In this document: positions 5,124-7,641 of the stretch, one piece after another | How positions within the stretch are numbered: the stretch's first letter is position 1 | How the letters are laid out: each line of letters opens with the position of its first letter | Assembly (NCBI GenBank): GCA_051960855.1 | Contig: JBQCDV010000056.1 | Span: 1-7,641, forward strand | Reading direction: 5' to 3' | Source: JBQCDV01 sp051960855 | GTDB lineage: Bacteria > Actinomycetota > Actinomycetes > JAJZTN01 | Length of the DNA stretch: 7,641 nt | Program-made: the position numbers and the translations under genes | Notes under the pieces: model-generated | Told to the model about the DNA's origin: nothing | The model's input: the letters and a program-made list of their open reading frames with translations, nothing else | Database searches by the model: none

Positions 5124-6409
5124 CCCCGTCCCGCCCGCCGACCCGCCGGTTGACGAGAGGAGCCTCCGCTCTGCTCGTGGCGGCCTCGCTCGCGGCGTGC
5201 AGCAGCACGGGCGGCTCCGGCGGCGGCACGAGCTCCTCCGGGGCTGCCCACGCGCCCAGCTCCTCCCCGGCGGCCACGACAACGGCAGAAGGCGCGACAG
5301 CCGACACCTCCGGCACCGCCGCGTCCAGCACCGCCGCGTCCAGCACCGCCACGTCCAGCGGCGCGAGCAGCGGCGGCACCGGCAGCGACGTCGTCAACGT
5401 CTACGCCGCCGACACCCCGGGCAATTTCGCGCCTGCCGCGGTCGGTGCACCCGCACTGGTCTACGTCCCCGACACGCTGACCCGCGATGTCTATGTGATC
5501 AGCCAGGCGACGCGGAAGGTCGTCGGCCACTACCGGATGGGCGGCCTGAACCAGCACGTCGTCCCGTCCTGGGACCTGCGCACGCTGTGGGTCACGGCGA
5601 GCACGGCCAACGAGCTCATCGGTTTCGACCCGCTGACGGGCAAGCCGGATGGCCGCGTCGTTCATGCCTCGCGGCCCTACAACCTGTACTTCACCACCGA
5701 CGGGCGCTACGCAGTGGTTGTGTCCGAGGAAGACAAGACGCTGCGCTTCCTGCGCACCAGCGACTACAAGGAGGTCCACGATCTGCACTTGCCGGGGTGC
5801 GACGGCGTGGACCACATGGACTACAGCGCCGACGGCCAGACCGGCATCGCGACGTGCGAATTCAGCGGCATGCACAACATGCCCGGCAAGCTCGCGGTCA
5901 TCGACATGGCGCACCAGAAACTGTTGCGCTACATCACATTGCCGCGCAACGCGATGCCGCAGGACGTGAAGCTGTCACCGGACGGTCGCACCTTCTACGT
6001 CGCCGACATGGTGCTCAACGGAGTGCACGTCATCGACGCCGCAACTCTGCAAGTGACTGGATTCCTCAAGACTGGCAAGGAATGTCACGGACTCTACGTC
6101 TCCCGCGACGAGAAGACCCTCTACATCACCAACCGCGGCGAAGGCTCCATCTCACTGCTCGACTTCGCCACCGGCAGGCTCGTCGGCAAATGGCAGCTGC
6201 CCGGCAAGGCGAGCCCCGACATGGGCAACGTCTCCGCCGACGGCAGAGTGCTCTGGCTGTCCGGTCGCTACAGCGGCGAGGTCTACGCGATCGACACGAG
6301 CAACGGTCACCTGCTGGCGCGGATTCCTGTCGGCAGCGGTCCGCATGGGCTGACGGTGTGGCCGCAGCCTGGCACCTACTCGATCGGGCACACCGGGATC
6401 ATGCGGTGA
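5117..6409 (+). CDS. Lipoprotein with a seven-bladed YVTN/YncE-like beta-propeller
   Basis: A 430-residue predicted lipoprotein. The signal peptide has basic residues at 6-14, a hydrophobic core at 16-25 and the lipobox LAAC with Cys28. A disordered Ser/Thr/Gly/Ala linker (29-92) includes a 15-base tandem repeat. The rest is a propeller: seven inner strands of the type x-x-V-x-x-S-x-DG (near 147, 189, 233, 283, 325, 369 and 411), alternating with seven copies of V-x-V-I-D-x-x-T (near 125, 167, 208, 260, 303, 346 and 389). Cys228, Cys247, Cys323 and a Met/His cluster (SGMHNMPGK, 250-258) are notable. After the last blade comes a tail ending YSIGHTGIMR. The fold is used for ligand binding, enzymes and protein contacts; no function can be assigned. 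It overlaps the kinase by 7 bases and probably sits on the outer face of the membrane beside the kinase's sensor domain. Confidence 0.88.
   Translation: MLTPSRPPTRRLTRGASALLVAASLAACSSTGGSGGGTSSSGAAHAPSSSPAATTTAEGATADTSGTAASSTAASSTATSSGASSGGTGSDVVNVYAADTPGNFAPAAVGAPALVYVPDTLTRDVYVISQATRKVVGHYRMGGLNQHVVPSWDLRTLWVTASTANELIGFDPLTGKPDGRVVHASRPYNLYFTTDGRYAVVVSEEDKTLRFLRTSDYKEVHDLHLPGCDGVDHMDYSADGQTGIATCEFSGMHNMPGKLAVIDMAHQKLLRYITLPRNAMPQDVKLSPDGRTFYVADMVLNGVHVIDAATLQVTGFLKTGKECHGLYVSRDEKTLYITNRGEGSISLLDFATGRLVGKWQLPGKASPDMGNVSADGRVLWLSGRYSGEVYAIDTSNGHLLARIPVGSGPHGLTVWPQPGTYSIGHTGIMR
5315..5359 (+). repeat. Three 15-base tandem repeats in the lipoprotein linker
   Basis: Units 5315-5329 and 5330-5344 are identical (ACCGCCGCGTCCAGC); 5345-5359 differs at one base. 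They encode TAASS, TAASS and TATSS in the linker between the lipid anchor and the propeller. The length keeps the frame, and the near-identity points to recent expansion by slippage. Confidence 0.9.
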
Positions 6410-7641
6410 AACCCCTTCGGGCGCTGGCCTTTACCGCACTTATCGTCGGTCTGACGTCATGTAGCGGTGCCGATTCCCGAACGCCGCAGCCGGACTCCTC
6501 GCCGTCGTCGGCGGGCGGGTCCGTGGGCTCCTCGGTAACCTCGCGCTCTGCCGCGTCGGGGTCTGCTGCGTCCGGGTCTGCCACGTCCGGCGCTGCCTCC
6601 GGCTCTGCCTCGTCTGGGTCTGCCGCACCCGGCGCTGCCGCCCGCTCTGCCTCGTCCGGCGCTGGCAGCTCGCGTACCACCGGGTCGAACGGATCCGCCA
6701 CCGCGACCACCGCGAACTGGCGGCTCCCGGAGGCCATCGCACGGGAAGGCGCCGTGGCCCTGCCGCAGGGGCTGATCCTCGCCGGCGGTATGCGTCCAGA
6801 TAACAGCTCCACGGCTGACACCTGGAGGCTGCAACTGCCCGATACGGGGGTCGCCGGTCTGACAGCGGCTGCCGTGACCGCGAAGCGGCTTCCCCCATTG
6901 GGCATCCGCGTGCACGACACCGCTGCGGCACTGGTCTCCGGGGTACCGCTGGTCTTCGGCGGCGGCAACAGCAGCGAAGTCGACGCTGTCCAGCGGGTGC
7001 TGGCGGGGACCCCGGCGGCAGGCACCCCCGCGCGACCCTCCTCACCTATCGGGCATCTCCCCGTGCCCAACAGCGACCTCGCCGCCGTCGACGACCCAGC
7101 CGGGCTCCTCGGTCCCGCGTCCGCCGTCTACGTCGTCGGCGGCTACGACGGGAAGAAGCCACTCGACGCCGTGCTGCGCACGACCGATGGCAGGACCTTC
7201 ACCACGGTCGCGCACCTGGCGCAGCCGGTGCGGTACGCCGCTGTCGCCCTGACGCCGCAGGGGCTCTGGGTCATCGGCGGTGAGGCCGGCGGACGGCAAC
7301 TCTCGACCATCCAACTGCTGGCTCCGAACTCCTCCCGCGCCAGCATCGTTGGCCGGCTGCCCACGCCGACCGGTCACGCGAGTGCGGGCGTCGTTCAGGG
7401 CACGGTCGTGGTGGCGGGAGGCCGCACCGGGACCAACGCTCATCAGCAGCTGACCGATGCCATCTGGGCTCTCGACCCAGCGACCCGCGAGCTCCGCCAA
7501 GCCGGTCGGCTGCCGGCCCCCCGCGCCGACGCCGGCTCCGTGGTCCTCCCGGCCGGGGCCAGCACGACCGGCTCGGGCGACGTCCTGCTGCTGCTGGGCG
7601 GCGAGGCCCCGCACCCCGACCGTGCTGTCGTCGTCGTCACC
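6406..7641 (+). CDS. Kelch-repeat lipoprotein, cut by window edge
   Basis: 412 codons are visible with no stop; the gene continues past the right edge. The GTG at 6406 overlaps the upstream stop as GTGA, with GGGA 7 bases before it. A short signal peptide (K2, R5, hydrophobic 6-16) ends in the lipobox LTSC, Cys19. A Ser/Ala/Gly linker follows to about residue 104, largely made of SAxSG-type repeats. The remainder has Kelch-type blades marked by Gly-Gly dyads after a hydrophobic strand: LILAGGM (123-129), LVFGGGN (182-188), VYVVGGYDG (241-249), LWVIGGEAGG (287-296), VVVAGGR (334-340) and LLLLGGEA (394-401). Several are followed by a Leu-Pro-x-P or D-x-x-W-type element. This is a propeller family distinct from the YVTN protein upstream. 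Kelch propellers usually bind proteins or sugars; the ligand here is unknown. It probably faces outward with its neighbour. Confidence 0.85.
   Translation, partial: MKPLRALAFTALIVGLTSCSGADSRTPQPDSSPSSAGGSVGSSVTSRSAASGSAASGSATSGAASGSASSGSAAPGAAARSASSGAGSSRTTGSNGSATATTANWRLPEAIAREGAVALPQGLILAGGMRPDNSSTADTWRLQLPDTGVAGLTAAAVTAKRLPPLGIRVHDTAAALVSGVPLVFGGGNSSEVDAVQRVLAGTPAAGTPARPSSPIGHLPVPNSDLAAVDDPAGLLGPASAVYVVGGYDGKKPLDAVLRTTDGRTFTTVAHLAQPVRYAAVALTPQGLWVIGGEAGGRQLSTIQLLAPNSSRASIVGRLPTPTGHASAGVVQGTVVVAGGRTGTNAHQQLTDAIWALDPATRELRQAGRLPAPRADAGSVVLPAGASTTGSGDVLLLLGGEAPHPDRAVVVVT
6472..6490 (+). repeat. 19-base direct repeat, copy 2 (in the Kelch lipoprotein gene)
   Basis: Identical to 4435-4453. It is read here as part of DSRTPQP, a few residues after the lipid-anchor Cys19 and just before the low-complexity linker. 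Confidence 0.8.
6547..6660 (+). repeat. Degenerate 15-base (some 12-base) tandem repeats in the Kelch lipoprotein linker
   Basis: Eight units with the pattern TCT-GCx-xCG-TCC-GGx encode SAASG, SAASG, SATSG, AASG, SASSG, SAAPG, AAAR and SASSG. Two units lack one codon, so the frame is kept throughout. They form the flexible tether between the lipid anchor and the propeller. Confidence 0.8.

Noticed and set aside
4994..5914. Minus-strand open frame opposite the YVTN lipoprotein, with Gly-Arg-rich repeats
   Set aside because: The repeats mirror the linker and low-complexity codons of the plus-strand gene; no domain or ribosome site supports it.

Overview
The window looks like chromosomal DNA from a high-GC Gram-positive bacterium (Actinomycetota). 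Base composition is strongly G+C-biased, third codon positions are mostly G or C, and six of the seven genes appear to start at GTG. It also carries a MurT/GatD pair, which is typical of Gram-positive and actinobacterial cell walls. The genus cannot be named from the sequence alone. Genes are packed end to end, with no stretch over about 210 bases lacking one. I see no RNA genes, insertion sequences, CRISPR arrays or convincing terminators.

Layout: two operons diverge from one intergenic region (3367-3572). On the minus strand, reading right to left, are a MurT-like Mur ligase (3366-2035), a GatD-like glutamine amidotransferase (2027-1227), an OmpR/PhoB-type response regulator (1230-352, 4-base overlap with gatD) and the N-terminal part of a DedA-family membrane protein (347 to the left edge). 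On the plus strand are a HAMP-containing sensor histidine kinase (3573-5123), a lipoprotein with a seven-bladed YVTN/YncE-like beta-propeller (5117-6409, 7-base overlap) and a second lipoprotein with Kelch-type repeats (6406 to the right edge, 4-base overlap).

How they may work together: MurT/GatD amidates the D-glutamate of lipid II at the inner face of the membrane. DedA proteins have been linked to return of the polyprenyl-phosphate carrier. The kinase and regulator sit in opposite arms of the divergon and look like one two-component system split between them. The two lipoproteins would sit outside the membrane next to the kinase's extracytoplasmic domain. The simplest reading is an envelope-surveillance locus that couples lipid II modification and carrier recycling to a two-component system with two propeller accessory lipoproteins. 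Family assignments are firm; this functional link is inference.

A second theme is low-complexity sequence. Short-period repeats or Gly/Ala/Ser/Pro-rich stretches lie in MurT (inside its zinc ribbon), in the kinase (between the dimerisation and ATPase domains), in both lipoproteins (after the lipid anchor) and in the regulator's C-terminal tail. A shared 14-19 base word lies at the start of three of these segments, in three different reading frames.
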